Positions 51,324 through 61,653 are shown, counted from the first letter of the stretch. The stretch is DNA of 64,000 nucleotides from Mesorhizobium sp. WSM4311 (GCF_002295115.1 NZ_NSFV01000012.1:1-64000); one strand, 5' to 3'. The notes: generated by a model not told the origin, from the sequence alone. Numbers and translations: made by a program.

Positions 51324-52088
51324 CTACCAGAGATCGTAGCGCAGTCCGAGCTTGATCTGGTGATTGCTGATGCCCTTGTGGACGGGGAAGGAGGTCAGAC
51401 TTGCGGCCGTGACATATTCGGCATCCGGGGCGGAGAAATACTGATAGCCGAGGTCGACCGAAACGTTCTTCGACACCTGGTAGGCAAGGCCGGCATTCAG
51501 CGTATAGGCCAAGGAGTACTTCGTCTTGTCGTCGGTCTGCTCGAAATCGTCGGTGGGATCGAAATTGTTGGTGAAATAGCTGGCCGAGAGCTTGCGCGTG
51601 CTCTGTACGATTCCGACGCCGCCGCCCAGATAAGGGGTGATCCCGACATAAGTGCCAAGGTCGACATAGCCGTTGAGCATGAGCGAGTAGGCGTAATTCT
51701 TCAGGTCAGCCGACGCTTGGGTATACGCGATCGTGGATCCCGAATCATCATAGCCAACGCCGATCTTGTTGCCAGGCAGATAGCCGAGATTGAGATCGGC
51801 GCGCAGATAGTCGTTGAAGTGGTAGCCAAAGCCGATGCTGGCAAAGATCGGATCTTCTTTTTCGTCGAAGCTCGCCGGCGTGAAGGCGAAATCATCATTC
51901 TTGAAGCTCTTCTGCACCAGATAGGAGACGTCGCCTCGCAGATACCAGCCGGAGCCGACCTCGACCGGCACATAGTCGGGCGCCTGATCGGTATAGATCG
52001 GCGGATCGTAGTCGGCAGCGATTGCCGGCGTCAGTGGCAAGAGACCGAGTCCGGCAAGCGCCAGCACAGTACGCGATGTGAGTGTCAT
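51324..52088 (-). CDS. Outer-membrane beta-barrel protein (Omp25/Omp31-like)
   Basis: A 254-residue protein with a signal peptide (MTLTSRTVLALAGLGLLPLTPAIA) and a mature part starting ADYDPPIYTD. Alternating aromatic/hydrophobic strands (GWYLRGDVSYLVQK, ASIGFGYHFNDYLRADLNLGY and a C-terminal NHQIKLGLRYDLW) indicate an eight-stranded barrel with the terminal aromatic residue used for outer-membrane insertion. It is paralogous to the protein at 52330-53163. A CtrA-type TTAA-N7-TTAA box and a palindrome lie upstream at 52156-52183. Confidence 0.88.
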   Translation of the reverse strand: MTLTSRTVLALAGLGLLPLTPAIAADYDPPIYTDQAPDYVPVEVGSGWYLRGDVSYLVQKSFKNDDFAFTPASFDEKEDPIFASIGFGYHFNDYLRADLNLGYLPGNKIGVGYDDSGSTIAYTQASADLKNYAYSLMLNGYVDLGTYVGITPYLGGGVGIVQSTRKLSASYFTNNFDPTDDFEQTDDKTKYSLAYTLNAGLAYQVSKNVSVDLGYQYFSAPDAEYVTAASLTSFPVHKGISNHQIKLGLRYDLW

Positions 52089-52155
52089 AGTCCCCGACTC
52101 CCGGATTTGACGACACCTGCGATCAACACGGCAGCCATCGTTTCAGGGAGCATTG

Positions 52156-52183
52156 TTAACCATAGTGGTTAAGTCACGGTTAA
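52156..52183 (-). promoter_or_regulatory. CtrA-like box and palindrome before the first Omp gene
   Basis: TTAACCA-TAG-TGGTTAA is a perfect palindrome at 52156-52172. Overlapping it, TTAA-GTCACGG-TTAA at 52169-52183 matches the full CtrA consensus TTAA-N7-TTAA. The site is 80-95 bases before the start codon of the gene at 51324-52088. Confidence 0.55.
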
Positions 52184-52278
52184 GGCTAATAGAGCGTTAG
52201 CGAATTCATCTCAGCTAATACATAGCGCCTAAATTGCCCTCCCTGTCAGGGCGCTTCATTGGCGACAGCTCAAGCGAA

Positions 52279-52303
52279 AACCGCCCGGTCAAGCCGGGCG
52301 GTT
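52279..52303 (-). terminator. Terminator after the second Omp gene
   Basis: AACCGCCCGG and CCGGGCGGTT form a 10-base-pair stem with a five-base loop, followed on the minus strand by TTTT. Confidence 0.75.
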
Positions 52304-52329
52304 CGTGTATATTGGAAGCTGTAGATTTC

Positions 52330-53163
52330 TTACTTGGTGTAGACCGGCTCAGGTTCGGGCTGGTAGGCCACCACCGGTGCCGCGCACCCATTGTTGCCAC
52401 CGAACTGATAGCGCAGGCCGCCGCGCACCTCGTGGGTGTTGAAGCCGCGGTCGAAACCCGGGCCGGTGCTGCTCGCATCCCATTCGAACATGCGGCCGCC
52501 CTGAATATGGGAGAAACGATAGCCCGCATCGAGGATGATCTTGTCGGTCAAGCAGTAGGAGGCACCGGCCATCAGGGCATAAGCGAAGCGCCAGTTGGAT
52601 GCTCCGGGGTTGGTCTCGGTGGTGTTCGGGTCGTAGACGGTATCCCACTTGACGTGCGCGCCGCCGATACCGGCGCCGACATAAGGCGTGATGCCGTGCC
52701 AGGTGCCGATATCGACATAGGCATTGGCCAGCAGCAGCAGGGCGCTCATCTTCGACACTTCGGTCGACGTCGAGACGAGATCCGAGGTGCCGCCGTTGAA
52801 GTTCGACTTGAACCAGTAGTCGGCGGTCACGTCCGTACGCAGGTAATCGTTGATCTTGTAGCCGACACCGCCGCCGAGCGAGAAGCCGCCCTTGAGCTTG
52901 CCGTAGTCGAAACTCTTGCCGCCCGGTATGACCGTACAATTACAGGGATCGATGCCGTAGGTCATGTAGTCGATGCCGCGCACATCGGATTTGTGATAGT
53001 CGATGTCGCCGCGGATATACCAGCCGCCGACGTCGACCGGCTGTTCGTAGACCGGCGGCGGTGCCTCTTCTACCTGCGGCTCAGGCAGGTCGGCCGCGAA
53101 CACCGGCCAGGCCAGGCCCGCGAACAGCAACGCGAACAGGGCCTTTCTTGCTGTATTGAACAT
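52330..53163 (-). CDS. Outer-membrane beta-barrel protein (Omp25/Omp31-like), second copy
   Basis: A 277-residue protein beginning MFNTARKALFALLFAGLAWPVFA, a signal peptide, then ADLPEPQVEEAPPPVYEQP (a Pro-rich stretch) and a barrel with GGWYIRGDIDYHKSD, GGGVGYKINDYLRTDVTADYW and a final strand. An unusual DPCNC loop may form a disulfide. The open frame could start at a GTG at 53172, but the ATG at 53163 with a better-spaced ribosome-binding sequence is chosen. A CtrA-type box at 53246-53260 precedes it, as at the first Omp gene, so both are probably coregulated. Confidence 0.88.
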   Translation of the reverse strand: MFNTARKALFALLFAGLAWPVFAADLPEPQVEEAPPPVYEQPVDVGGWYIRGDIDYHKSDVRGIDYMTYGIDPCNCTVIPGGKSFDYGKLKGGFSLGGGVGYKINDYLRTDVTADYWFKSNFNGGTSDLVSTSTEVSKMSALLLLANAYVDIGTWHGITPYVGAGIGGAHVKWDTVYDPNTTETNPGASNWRFAYALMAGASYCLTDKIILDAGYRFSHIQGGRMFEWDASSTGPGFDRGFNTHEVRGGLRYQFGGNNGCAAPVVAYQPEPEPVYTK

Positions 53164-53245
53164 GCTTGTCACCCCTAGGAACCCTCGGAACGCGATCGCG
53201 TCCGAACGAGATTGGCTTTCAGGCGTGGATAATGAATTGGAAAAG

Positions 53246-53260
53246 TTAAAAGGCGTTTAA
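53246..53260 (-). promoter_or_regulatory. CtrA-like box before the second Omp gene
   Basis: TTAA-AAGGCGT-TTAA fits the TTAA-N7-TTAA consensus, and TTAACC-CTGTC-GGTTAA at 53257-53273 forms a palindrome next to it, mirroring the arrangement at 52156-52183. Confidence 0.55.
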
Positions 53261-53342
53261 CCCTGTCGGTTAACCACGAATCTCTAAAATTCGAGGAATC
53301 CGGGCATGATTTCGATAGTAAGGGGGTCGCTCTCCGGCCAAT

Positions 53343-53367
53343 AAAAAAGCCCGCCGAAATGGCGGGC
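53343..53367 (-). terminator. Terminator after glmM
   Basis: GCCCGCC and GGCGGGC pair around a five-base loop; on the minus strand the stem is followed by TTTTTT. It separates glmM from the Omp gene downstream. Confidence 0.85.
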
Positions 53368-53448
53368 CTGGATATGCAACCGGAGCAGTGACGTGACCCC
53401 CAGAGCAATTCCGTGAACCGGTGAAACACGCTGAGGGCGCGCTGGAGA

Positions 53449-54801
53449 TCAGGCTGCGCTGCGGGTCTCCGAAATGACCTCGACAATGTCGTTGACGACG
53501 GCCTCGACCAGTTGCGGATCGTCGCCTTCGGCCATGACACGGATCAGCGGCTCGGTACCGGACGGACGGATGACCAGACGCCCGGCCTTGCCGAGACGGT
53601 TGCGCGCATCCTCGATCGCGGCCTTGACCGGAGCTTCCTCGAGCGGCTTGCCGCCGGCGATACGGACATTCTTCAAGAGTTGCGGCACCGGCTCGAATTT
53701 CTTCGACAGTTCGCTGACCGGGCGTCCCTGGCGCTTGATGCAGGCCAGCACCTGCAGCGCCGACACCAGGCCGTCGCCGGTGGTCGAGAAGTCCGACAGC
53801 ACGATGTGGCCGGACTGTTCGCCGCCGACATTGAGCCCATGCGCGCGCATATGCTCCACGACATAGCGGTCGCCGACCTTGGTGCGGTGCAATTGCAGTT
53901 TCATGTCGCCGAGGAAGCGTTCGAGGCCGAGATTGGACATGACCGTCGATACCACGCCGCCGCCGGCAAGCCGTCCGCTCTGGTGCCAGGACTCGGCGAT
54001 CATCGCCATGATCTGGTCGCCGTCGACGATAGCGCCATTCTCGTCGACGATGACGACGCGGTCTGCATCGCCATCGAGCGCGATGCCGATATCGGCGCGC
54101 ACTTCATGCACCTTCTTCTGCAGGCCGGCCGGATGCGTCGAGCCGCATTCCTTGTTGATGTTGAAGCCGTTGGGTTCGACATTGATGGCCACGACCTCGG
54201 CGCCGAGTTCCCACAGCGCCTCGGGCGCCACCTTGTAGGCCGCGCCATTGGCGCAATCGACGACGATCCTGAGGCCGGAAAGCGACATCGAGCGCGGCAA
54301 CGTACGCTTGGCGAACTCGATATAGCGGTCATGCACGCCATCGACACGCTTGGCGCGGCCAAGCCCGTCGGAATCGGCGAGTGTCAGTTCGATATCCTTG
54401 TCGAGCATGCTCTCGATGCGCTCTTCGATCTCGTCCGAAAGCTTGTAGCCATCCGGACCGAACAGCTTGATGCCGTTGTCGTAATAGGGATTGTGCGAGG
54501 CCGAGATCATGACGCCGATATCGGCGCGCAGGGAACGCACCAGCATGGCGACGGCCGGGGTCGGGATCGGGCCTAGCAGGAACACGTCCATGCCGGCGGC
54601 GCAGAGACCCGCCACCATCGCATTCTCGATCATGTAGCCGGAAAGCCTGGTGTCCTTGCCCAGAACGACGCGATGGCGGTGGCTGCCGCGCTGGAACGAA
54701 AGGCCAGCGGCCATCCCGACCCGCATGGCGATCTCCGCGGTCATCGGAAACTTGTTGGCGCGCCCGCGAATGCCGTCCGTGCCGAAGTAATTCCCTGCCA
54801 T
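53449..54801 (-). CDS. glmM: Phosphoglucosamine mutase
   Basis: A 450-residue enzyme that interconverts glucosamine 6-phosphate and glucosamine 1-phosphate for peptidoglycan and lipopolysaccharide. Signature segments are FGTDGIRGRAN at the N-terminus, the phosphoserine loop GVMISASHNPYYDNGIKLFG (Ser near 102; quoted as ISASHNPYYDNGIKLF), the Mg-binding DGDADR and the substrate-binding GGEQSGHI, ending RPSGTEPLIRVMAEG. In other alphaproteobacteria glmM directly follows ftsH; here two genes on the other strand separate them. Confidence 0.97.
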   Translation of the reverse strand: MAGNYFGTDGIRGRANKFPMTAEIAMRVGMAAGLSFQRGSHRHRVVLGKDTRLSGYMIENAMVAGLCAAGMDVFLLGPIPTPAVAMLVRSLRADIGVMISASHNPYYDNGIKLFGPDGYKLSDEIEERIESMLDKDIELTLADSDGLGRAKRVDGVHDRYIEFAKRTLPRSMSLSGLRIVVDCANGAAYKVAPEALWELGAEVVAINVEPNGFNINKECGSTHPAGLQKKVHEVRADIGIALDGDADRVVIVDENGAIVDGDQIMAMIAESWHQSGRLAGGGVVSTVMSNLGLERFLGDMKLQLHRTKVGDRYVVEHMRAHGLNVGGEQSGHIVLSDFSTTGDGLVSALQVLACIKRQGRPVSELSKKFEPVPQLLKNVRIAGGKPLEEAPVKAAIEDARNRLGKAGRLVIRPSGTEPLIRVMAEGDDPQLVEAVVNDIVEVISETRSAA

Positions 54802-55169
54802 GCGAGTTCAATTCCCTGAAGGTTCTTTGCCGGCGCTTTAATGCCATAATTGACCGGCGAGCCATGATCACATTGTGTGATTATATGTTACCAATCCTTA
54901 GAAAATCATTGTTGTGCGCTGCACACAACAAGGCAGCGGCCCAACATGATGGCACCGCGGCGCTGCAATATACCAGTTCTGCGAGCTATATGCCGCAGCT
55001 GCACGCGGAAAATCTTGTTTTTGACCCGGTAAGGCACAATGATTTCATCACCTTATCGGAGGAGCAAGCTTTGGGCGATATATACGCCACTTAGCATCTG
55101 GCGCAACCGACCGTTGAGCGTTATTGATTCGCAGGGACGTATAATGGGCTGCTGCAATGGAGAAACGCT
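54802..55169. other. 368-base glmM / Cys-repeat gene divergent region
   Basis: No convincing gene is present. The region is less GC-rich than its surroundings and has two palindromes, ATCACA-TTG-TGTGAT (54867-54881) and TTGTTGTG-N7-CACAACAA (54909-54931), plus a TATAAT at 55140-55145 just before the Cys-repeat gene. A 76-codon open frame at 54864-55094 lacks a ribosome-binding site and is not annotated. Confidence 0.5.
55140..55145 (+). promoter_or_regulatory. Candidate -10 element of the first Cys-repeat gene
   Basis: A consensus TATAAT lies 25 bases before the ATG at 55170. A good -35 hexamer at 17 bases is not present. Confidence 0.4.
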
Positions 55170-56012
55170 ATGCTCATCCACCGACTTGCCACTTTGACCG
55201 GCCTCGCCGTAGTGACGTTGTTCCTGGCCGCGCCAGCCAACGCACTGACGATGGCCGAGTGCAGCACGAAGTATAACGCCGCCAAGGATGCGGGGACACT
55301 GGCCGGCCAGACCTGGAACCAGTTCCGCAAGGCGCAATGCGGCACCGATGCCGCCGCCACCACGGACACCAAGCCGGCCGATACCAAGAAGGCCGCCGAA
55401 ACCAAGCCGGCCAAGGCAGCCAAGGCAGCGGCCGCCGACGCGGGCGCCGCGAAGGGGCTGACGGCCAAGGAATGCAGCGCCAAGTACCAGGCGGCGAAGG
55501 CCGCCGGCACGCTGAACGGCATGAAGTGGAACGACTTCCGCAAGACCGAATGCGCCGCCGGCGCATCCGCCGCCGCTGACACCACCAAGCCGGCAACCAC
55601 CAAGGCAGCCGCGGCTCCCGCCGACAGTGGCGGCAAGGGCCTGAGCATGGCCGAGTGCAGCACCAAGTACCAGGCTGCCAAGACGGCGAACACCCTGAAG
55701 GGCATGAAGTGGAACGACTTCCGCAAGGCCGAATGCGGCGCCAGCGCCTCGGATGACGACACCGTGCCTGCCCCGAGTGAAGCAAATTACACCAAGGAGC
55801 CGGCGAGGCCGACGACGGTTGCGCCCAAGGGCGTCACCTTCCCGTCCGCGATCTCGCCGAAATATGCCAGCGAGACCCCCGGAAAGGGTCGCATGCACAC
55901 CTGCCTCGACCAGTACTATGCCCTCAAGGACGCCAATGCGCTTGGCGGCCTGAAGTGGATCCAGAAGGGCGGCGGCTTCTACAGCCTGTGCAATGCCAAG
56001 CTGAAGGGCTAA
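55170..56012 (+). CDS. Secreted protein with three Cys-Trp repeats, 280 aa
   Basis: A signal peptide (MLIHRLATLTGLAVVTLFLAAPANA) precedes three copies of a ~33-residue repeat: TMAECSTKYNAAKDAGTLAGQTWNQFRKAQC, SAKYQAAKAAGTLNGMKWNDFRKTEC and MAECSTKYQAAKTANTLKGMKWNDFRKAEC (each quoted in two halves in family style C-K-Y-x-A-A-K and W-N-x-F-R-K-x-x-C). Ala/Lys/Thr-rich linkers join them. The final ~40 residues (HTCLDQYYALKDANALGGLKWIQKGGGFYSLCN) form a related C-terminal domain. The repeat layout recalls PsiF repeats, but I would not assign that family. GGAG is seven bases upstream. Function is unknown; a periplasmic or surface role is likely. Confidence 0.75.
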   Translation: MLIHRLATLTGLAVVTLFLAAPANALTMAECSTKYNAAKDAGTLAGQTWNQFRKAQCGTDAAATTDTKPADTKKAAETKPAKAAKAAAADAGAAKGLTAKECSAKYQAAKAAGTLNGMKWNDFRKTECAAGASAAADTTKPATTKAAAAPADSGGKGLSMAECSTKYQAAKTANTLKGMKWNDFRKAECGASASDDDTVPAPSEANYTKEPARPTTVAPKGVTFPSAISPKYASETPGKGRMHTCLDQYYALKDANALGGLKWIQKGGGFYSLCNAKLKG

Positions 56013-56093
56013 GCTACGCATTCCCCCGGATCGATGAGGCATGAGCCGGTTGAGATCGAATTGAGTTAGACGGAAAGTCTGGCAAGGACAGGC

Positions 56094-56130
56094 AAAGGCC
56101 CGCGATGCATCTGCTTCGCGGGCCTTTTGT
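56094..56130 (+). terminator. Terminator after the first Cys-repeat gene
   Basis: AAAGGCCCGCG and CGCGGGCCTTT form an 11-base-pair stem with a 12-base loop followed by a T run. Confidence 0.75.
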
Positions 56131-56240
56131 TGCTCGCGACGGCGCCCGCGGCCTTGCTCGCATCTATCGCGGAGCTGTCGGCATCAATTCGCCCACACTG
56201 CCCACCGCCGGCCCTTATCGCCAGCTCCCAAAGATTCTAA

Positions 56241-56269
56241 TTGAACATATCAGGAACAAACAGTATACA
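56241..56269 (+). promoter_or_regulatory. Promoter of the second Cys-repeat gene
   Basis: TTGAAC (56241-56246) and TATACA (56264-56269) are separated by exactly 17 bases. GGGAGG at 56296-56301 then serves as ribosome-binding site five bases before the ATG. Confidence 0.6.
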
Positions 56270-56306
56270 AAAGGATGTCTAACTTGTTATCAACCGGGAG
56301 GATCTT

Positions 56307-56765
56307 ATGCCCAATTTGAAATTGGCGGTATTGGCTGTGACGGCATCGGTTGCTTGGAGCGTCGCCCCTGCAAGCGCACTGACGATGAAGGAATGCGGCG
56401 AGACCTATCGGACAGCCAAAGAAGGCGGCACTCTGAACGGCATGGACTGGGCCGCTTTCCGCAAGGAGAAATGCGCGACGCCCGCTGCGGAGAGTGTCAG
56501 CGGCGATACCGTCAAAACCGCGCCGCAGCCGAAAAAGGAATCCGACGCGGCGGTCGCCCCCACTGTAGCGCCGGCAGGCGTGACATTCCCAACCACCCTC
56601 GCCGCCGAGTTCAAGACCGAAAAGCCCGCGAAGGCGCGGATGAAGACCTGCCTGCAGGGTTACCACGGCAACAAGGACGCGGGTACGTTGAACGGCCTTC
56701 GCTGGATCCAGAAGGGCGGCGGTTATTACAGCCTGTGCAATGCGCGGCTGAAAGCTGAATCATAA
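56307..56765 (+). CDS. Secreted paralogue with one Cys-Trp repeat, 152 aa
   Basis: A 152-residue exported protein with signal peptide MPNLKLAVLAVTASVAWSVAPASA, one copy of the repeat (LTMKECGETYRTAKEGGTLNGMDWAAFRKEKC, quoted as CGETYRTAKEGGTLNG and MDWAAFRKEKC) and the same C-terminal domain as the preceding gene (KTCLQGYHGNKDAGTLNGLRWIQKGGGYYSLCNARLKAES, seen as LRWIQKGGGYYSLCN). Length and composition show it is a tandem paralogue differing by the number of repeats. It has its own promoter and ribosome-binding site. Its codon use is ordinary for this genome. Confidence 0.75.
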   Translation: MPNLKLAVLAVTASVAWSVAPASALTMKECGETYRTAKEGGTLNGMDWAAFRKEKCATPAAESVSGDTVKTAPQPKKESDAAVAPTVAPAGVTFPTTLAAEFKTEKPAKARMKTCLQGYHGNKDAGTLNGLRWIQKGGGYYSLCNARLKAES

Positions 56766-56851
56766 AAATGGAATACGGCGGATAAAGCGGTCACGCAGAC
56801 GTTGAGCCGTGATCCTCGGGCTTGTCCCGAGGATCTGCTGTCCGCCCAGGC

Positions 56852-58780
<1,929 letters not shown>

Positions 58781-58834
58781 CAATTGTCCCGTTGGCGTCC
58801 GCGCACGGACAGCATCATGAGAGGAAACTTGAGC

Positions 58835-58866
58835 CTAACATAGGGAGAGCGTCTCCCCTTGCCAAG
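58835..58866 (-). promoter_or_regulatory. RpoH-type promoter of ftsH
   Basis: Minus-strand CTTG (58863-58866), an 18-base spacer and CCTATGTTAG (58835-58844) match the alphaproteobacterial heat-shock pattern CTTG-N17/18-CYTATNTNNG. It lies between the tilS stop and the ftsH start, 55 bases before the latter. Confidence 0.75.
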
Positions 58867-58902
58867 CAGAACAGCACGTCTGGGTTAAGCTTTCGGCCAC
58901 CA

Positions 58903-60270
58903 TCAATCGGCACTGTGGCCGCCCAATGGCGAAGCGGGAAGCGGTGACGCGCCGATCAGTTCGGCGACGGCCCGCGCCGGCGCCAGATCGAAGGACGGCA
59001 GAAAGCGGGAAAAAGGCGACACGACCGGTCGCGCCGCGAACGCCAGCGACCCCGGCCCGCCCTGCGGCGAACCAGGCTTTTCAAGGGCTTGTCGCAATGT
59101 CGGTTCCGCGGCCATTGCGGCGCGCATCAGGCTTGCCGGGGTTTTTCCATCATCGATCGCCAGCCGCCTCGCAGCTGTCACGCCCAACGGTGCGATCAAC
59201 AATGCGCCGGACCTGTCGTTCAATGTGATGTGGCGGCGGCCGTCCCAGATGGTGTTGTCGACAGCGGTTGCGGCGGGCGGCAAACCCCGCGCCTCGCGGC
59301 GCAGGAAGAGACCGGTTCGCCGGAAATCGACCACCGTCCGCGACAATGTGGCGCAAAGAAATCCGGCCTTCAGCCGGCCCAACAGCGCCTCGCTGCGCGC
59401 CTGGTCCGGCAGGAAGGCACCGCCTCCGGCGGTGGCCAGCAGGATGCGCAACGCATAGGCGGGCGCCCGGCCGTCGTCCGCGGTCAGCATTGCCGGATCG
59501 AGCCGGACGAGACCCGTGCACGGCTGGCTGGCGAAGCGATGGATCAGATCGGCAGCGCTGGCGCCAAGCTGCCTGCGCTCGACGGCGGCTTGGCCCGCGA
59601 GCCGCAGCGCATTCTCCATGTGGCCGGCACTTTCGCCGGCAAGTGCTGCGCGCACGCGCGGCCGCTCGAAGGCCTCGTCGATATTGGTCGGGTCATCGGC
59701 CCAGCCAACATGTTCATGCCGCAGGAAATCGCGAAGCGCCGAGCGCCGCATCTCCAGAAGTGGGCGAACGATCCACTCGCGCCAGTCATAGAGGGTGGCC
59801 GGCGCCATGCCGGCAAGCCCACGGCCTGCAATGTCGGCAAGCTCCCGGCCGCGTGCATGCCGCATCAGCACCGTCTCGGCCTGGTCGTCGGCGGTATGAC
59901 CGGTGACGATCAGGCCGATGCCTTCCGCGCGCGCCGCCTCGGCCAGCAGATGGTAGCGCGCCTCGCGCGCCGCCGCCGGCAGGCCGGTCGATGGCTTGCG
60001 CCCGGACCACGTCAGGGTGCGGTGGGCAATGCCGCGCTCGGCGCACAGCTTCGCCACGGCTTGCGCCTCGGCTGCCGAACCCTGGCGCAGGCCATGGTCG
60101 ATCGTCACGGCCAGCAGCTTCGCTGACGATGCGGTTCGGTCGAGATGCTGTTTGAGAAGGAGAAGCAGGGCGGTCGAGTCGCTGCCGCCGGACACGGCCG
60201 CAATGGCGCCGCGGGTAAAATCGATAGGCGAAAAAAGTCTGGTCGAAAGATCAGGCTCGGTGTCGAGCAT
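58903..60270 (-). CDS. tilS: tRNA(Ile)-lysidine synthetase
   Basis: A 455-residue PP-loop ATPase that modifies the wobble C of tRNA-Ile(CAU) to lysidine so that it reads AUA codons. The loop SGGSDS spans residues 27-32, and GHTADDQAETVLMR with the following conserved Arg segment is present. The C-terminal substrate-binding part is degenerate but of normal length. ATG at 60270 is used; the codon before it is TTG. It is in the conserved tilS-ftsH order and probably co-transcribed from the cpoB side. Confidence 0.95.
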   Translation of the reverse strand: MLDTEPDLSTRLFSPIDFTRGAIAAVSGGSDSTALLLLLKQHLDRTASSAKLLAVTIDHGLRQGSAAEAQAVAKLCAERGIAHRTLTWSGRKPSTGLPAAAREARYHLLAEAARAEGIGLIVTGHTADDQAETVLMRHARGRELADIAGRGLAGMAPATLYDWREWIVRPLLEMRRSALRDFLRHEHVGWADDPTNIDEAFERPRVRAALAGESAGHMENALRLAGQAAVERRQLGASAADLIHRFASQPCTGLVRLDPAMLTADDGRAPAYALRILLATAGGGAFLPDQARSEALLGRLKAGFLCATLSRTVVDFRRTGLFLRREARGLPPAATAVDNTIWDGRRHITLNDRSGALLIAPLGVTAARRLAIDDGKTPASLMRAAMAAEPTLRQALEKPGSPQGGPGSLAFAARPVVSPFSRFLPSFDLAPARAVAELIGASPLPASPLGGHSAD

Positions 60271-60328
60271 CAACGCATGTCGTCCAAAGGCGGTCGCGGT
60301 CCAAGGACCAAGACATGCCTGGGAAAAA

Positions 60329-61441
60329 TCAGCACGCAGCCAGGGCCTTCTCCTGCTTGACGCGTTCCTTCAGGGCACTGGAGATGTCGGGGTAGCGCTT
60401 GCCGACTTCGCTGAAGGTGGCGCAGGCGACGTCGTGCTGCTTGAGGCCGACCAGCGACACGCCGAGTTTCAACAGCATGTCGGGCGCCTTCTTGGCCTTG
60501 GGGTAGTCCTTGCTGGCGGCGAGGAAGACTTCGGCCGCGTCGCGGTATTTCTGCTGGCCAAGCAGCGATTCACCCAGCCAGTAATGCGCGTCCGCCGCCT
60601 TCGCATCGCGCGGGAAGCGCGAGATATGATCGCGAAAACCCTGTTCGGCGGTGCTGTAGTCGCCCGACAGGATGAACTGGTAGGAATTGCGGTAGAGTTC
60701 CTCCGGGTCCTTGGTGGAGGGCAGCGCCGCGACGATCGTGCCATTGGACTTGCCGGCCTTGGCCGGAGCGCCGGTGGCCGGGGCGCCATCTTGCGCCGGC
60801 GCGGTCGACTGGGTGTTGCCGCCGGCATCGATCACATTGCCGTTCTTGTCGACGGTGATGGAACCAAAGGTCTTTTCCGGGGCTCCCGTGCCGGGGATCA
60901 CCTTGCCGGGGTCGCCATCGGGCGATTCGACGATGACGTCCTCGACAGTCTTGCCGCCCGCGGACTGATTGCCGCCGGGCGCGGCGCCGGCATCGGCCGG
61001 AGCCTGGGTAGCCGGGGCCGCCGCCACGTCGGCGTTGGTGTCGGGGGTGGCGTCGGATTTCTTCTGCGCCGGAGGCTGTCCGCCTTGCGCGCCGCCTTCA
61101 AGCTGCTGGAAGCGGAACTCGTTGTCTTCCTGCTGCTTGCGCATCTGTTCCTGCATCTGCAGGATCTGGAAATTGAGCTCTTCGATCTTGCCGTTCATCT
61201 GGCGCAGTTGGTCCTCGAGCCCGGTGGCGCCGGCGCCGTTCGACTGCTGCGCAAGCTGGACCTGGTCGGGTTTCTTCTTGTCGCCGAAGAGGCTCGGCAA
61301 CTCGATGCTCGGCAGATGGAAGGAAAAGCCGCTGTCGGTTGACTGCCCTGGGGCGCTTGCCCCCGGACCGCTTGCCAGGGCGGTGAAGCCTGATAGGAGC
61401 AGCGCCGCAAGCGTGCCGCTCAGAACCGATCTCAAATGCAT
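60329..61441 (-). CDS. cpoB: Tol-Pal system protein CpoB (YbgF)
   Basis: A 370-residue periplasmic protein with signal peptide MHLRSVLSGTLAALLLSGFTALA. A coiled coil (LEDQLRQMNGKIEELNFQILQMQEQMRKQQ, quoted as LEDQLRQMNGKIEEL and FQILQMQEQMRKQQ) follows, then a Pro/Ala-rich linker and C-terminal tetratricopeptide repeats (YRNSYQFILSGDYSTAEQGF; ADAHYWLGESLLGQQKYRDAAEVF, each cut here). CpoB coordinates outer-membrane constriction with peptidoglycan synthesis. The start at 61441 has GAGAGG upstream; longer frames read the pal terminator. Confidence 0.92.
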   Translation of the reverse strand: MHLRSVLSGTLAALLLSGFTALASGPGASAPGQSTDSGFSFHLPSIELPSLFGDKKKPDQVQLAQQSNGAGATGLEDQLRQMNGKIEELNFQILQMQEQMRKQQEDNEFRFQQLEGGAQGGQPPAQKKSDATPDTNADVAAAPATQAPADAGAAPGGNQSAGGKTVEDVIVESPDGDPGKVIPGTGAPEKTFGSITVDKNGNVIDAGGNTQSTAPAQDGAPATGAPAKAGKSNGTIVAALPSTKDPEELYRNSYQFILSGDYSTAEQGFRDHISRFPRDAKAADAHYWLGESLLGQQKYRDAAEVFLAASKDYPKAKKAPDMLLKLGVSLVGLKQHDVACATFSEVGKRYPDISSALKERVKQEKALAAC

Positions 61442-61568
61442 GTGCCTCTCGCCGTGTGTCGTTAGTCTGTTCGCGCCTTCCAATCAGGATGGGACCAGCC
61501 AGGCGCCCTCGGCTCATAGCAGGACGCGAGACTTCGGCCAAATTTTGTTTCGGTCACCCGGATATGAA

Positions 61569-61592
61569 AAAGGCGGCCCGAAGGCCGCCTTT
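61569..61592 (-). terminator. Terminator after pal
   Basis: AAAGGCGGCC and GGCCGCCTTT form a 10-base-pair stem with a TTCG loop in minus-strand sense, followed by TTTTTC. It separates pal from cpoB. Confidence 0.9.
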
Positions 61593-61653
61593 CGCGAAGC
61601 TGTGTTGCATTTTTGCCAGTCGGCGCGATCGCGTCTCCCGACGCGCGGCCAAC

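Noticed and set aside
54864..55094. A 76-codon open frame upstream of the Cys-repeat gene
   Set aside because: It begins within palindromic DNA, has no ribosome-binding site and shows no domain or signal peptide.
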